The notes below the pieces were generated by a model that searched no databases, was not told the origin of the DNA, and saw only the letters and a list, made by a program, of their open reading frames with translations. Below are positions 22,792-64,000 of a stretch of 64,000 bases of DNA, one piece after another. The translations under genes and the position numbers were made by a program. The stretch's first letter is position 1. Each line of letters begins with the position of its first letter. Location of the stretch: the NCBI RefSeq assembly GCF_001640805.2, contig NC_066838.1:9474066-9538065 (forward strand), in the 5' to 3' direction. The DNA is from Lates calcarifer. Taxonomy: Eukaryota > Chordata > Actinopteri > Centropomidae.

Positions 22792-22884
22792 ATTTCTCAA
22801 GTTAAAGTGGCCGGGTCTCCCAAAAGCCTGTAAAAAGACTGTAAGATATTTGATACGTAGGCAACGTGTTGAGATAGCATCACT

Positions 22885-22892
22885 TGTAAATA
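22885..22892 (+). promoter_or_regulatory. Pumilio-type element in hes2 copy B 3' UTR
   Basis: TGTAAATA fits UGUANAUA. A second match, TGTATATA, lies at 23259-23266 near the poly(A) signal. Pumilio and AU-rich elements are known mRNA-decay signals in fish her genes; use here is inferred. Confidence 0.4.
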
Positions 22893-23281
22893 TACAGTGA
22901 TTTATTGCCTAATTTCAGCTGATGAAAAGCCAGAATTCATCGTTAAATCGTACTGGTTGAGTATTATATACTTACGTTTTGCGCACGAGTCTGTTGTCCT
23001 GTATAAGTTGACAAGTTTAGACAGTCGTATTTTTTAAATCTGCATGTATGTATACGTTAAATATTTAGTCTTCTTTGTGGGCTAAATTATTAAGGGCTAT
23101 TGAAACAGCCCTGTAAGACCCAAAGGGTCAGCGTATGTATGGATTTGCACCATAGACGTCAGTGTCCTGAGTCTGTGCAGATGAAGTTTGTAGACATATT
23201 CTGTCTCTGTAAGTATCTCCGTTGGGATGTGTTTCATTTTTGCTATAATAGCAAATGTTGTATATATGCTATATAAACACA

Positions 23282-23287
23282 AATAAA
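23282..23287 (+). terminator. Polyadenylation signal of hes2 copy B
   Basis: AATAAA about 490 bp after the stop, followed by a GT-rich stretch from 23309 (cgtgtgttgtctt). Confidence 0.8.
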
Positions 23288-23289
23288 AC

Positions 23290-24000
23290 TACGATGTCGT
23301 GGTTAGATCGTGTGTTGTCTTCTTGTTCACACTTTATTGTAAAAACATTGGTCTTTACCCGTGCGTAATTGCGCATCGGCATAAAGGCATAAAAGGCGTT
23401 ATGAGGGCCATACTACACACGGTTGGTACACCACACACAGAAAAAAACAAACCACACAAACCACTGTGTGCTGAGAGAAACGTCACTGAGAGGCAAAAAG
23501 TAATGTTTTGAGGTTGCCTCCTTCCAACAATAGGAGCATGAAAACAAAAGACAGCTTCACCAAATTTTGAATTGAGGCTTGATGCAGAAAATTTGATGCT
23601 ATGTCTTCTTATGTGGGAACACCAATATGTCTAATGAACAAAGGCAGGGGCGACACATCTGTTAAACAGATCTGAACTGAATAAAAAATCGTTAGTCAGA
23701 CAGAATGAATGTTGTGGTCAAAGGCGCCCTCAGTGGGTCACACGAAGCACTGTTCCTGCTTTATGTTATTAAGTGCGGTCTCTGCTGCCCTCCTCCGGCA
23801 GTTGTAAGCGCCGATATGGATATAGTTTCTGTTTCTTTTGCACAATCATGTATTTTCCGATTACATCTTTCTCACCGGTCACCACATGTCCAAACTAAAT
23901 GGTTGTTGTTTGGTTTACTTCATATTGTGGTTTAAATAAGACACTTTGCCAAACAGTTTAGCTGCTTAACGTAAAACACCATTTCACATTTCTGTATTTT
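23290..24000. other. Spacer between hes2 copy B and acot7
   Basis: No coding exon recognised. TGTGGGAA at 23612-23619 fits the RBPJ consensus. Confidence 0.5.
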
Positions 24001-24147
24001 CCGTCTAGATGAGTCATTTCTCTCAGAGACTGCGACCAGGGCGGCCGGCGGACACCGGAGGAGGCCGATTTCCCCCTCACATCACACAGGAATCTCGCTG
24101 CAACACGAGACCAACAAACCCGCGATCTTATCATCACTATCGTCGTC

Positions 24148-64000
<39,853 letters not shown>

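Noticed and set aside
22444..22800. 118-codon antisense frame over the last hes2 exon (also over copy A)
   Set aside because: Shadow of the GC-rich coding strand; duplicated only because the exon itself is duplicated.

Overview
The window looks like chromosomal DNA from a ray-finned (teleost) fish. The evidence is vertebrate exon-intron structure, abundant CA/TG and TATC microsatellites, Tc1/mariner relics, an L1/Tx1-like LINE and a tRNA-type SINE typical of fish, and a vertebrate gene order (hes2 - hes2 - acot7, all on the + strand). In mammals HES2 lies directly 5' of ACOT7 on the same strand. No bacterial, phage or CRISPR content is visible.

Layout. (1) 1-10,140: upstream intergenic DNA with no gene I can support. 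It holds spaced, CpG-containing blocks that look regulatory (about 160-310, 1,085-1,165, 1,715-1,795, 4,330-4,570, 5,690-5,745), a non-autonomous Tc1/mariner-like element (6,025-6,477) and simple repeats. (2) 10,140-13,500: hes2 copy A (3 coding exons, 204 aa) with its upstream block, TATA box and poly(A) signal. (3) 13,500-19,000: spacer holding a Tc1-like relic split by a minus-strand L1/Tx1-like LINE relic. (4) 19,050-23,290: hes2 copy B (4 coding exons, 205 aa) with an upstream block paralogous to that of copy A. (5) 23,990-64,000: acot7, a two-hotdog-domain acyl-CoA thioesterase. Eight coding exons are visible; the gene runs off the right edge inside the second hotdog domain. Its introns hold a SINE with target-site duplications, a second LINE relic, long microsatellites and several RFX-type X-boxes.

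The two hes2 copies encode bHLH-Orange-WRPW repressors and arose by tandem duplication. Three events have shaped them since. Their regulatory blocks stay collinear: an E-box/ATACCCACGCT element, a CCATCTG + GGCGCGTGC element, then an AGCAGATGTTA + TAGCGTGGC element, with exactly 412 bp between the last two in both genes. Copy A has precisely lost the intron inside the bHLH region. The last coding exon is almost identical between copies while everything around it has diverged, the signature of exon-limited gene conversion. GGCGCGTGCC is the class C (CACGCG) site bound by Hairy/E(spl)/HES proteins, and Notch-effector RBPJ-type sites are scattered nearby, so auto- or cross-repression plus Notch and proneural input is the simplest reading of the locus.

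I found no unambiguous previously undescribed molecular system. The most interesting material is the repeated regulatory grammar and the gene-conversion/intron-loss history of the hes2 pair, followed by an X-box cluster and a possible 15-nt microexon in acot7. All comparisons were made by eye.
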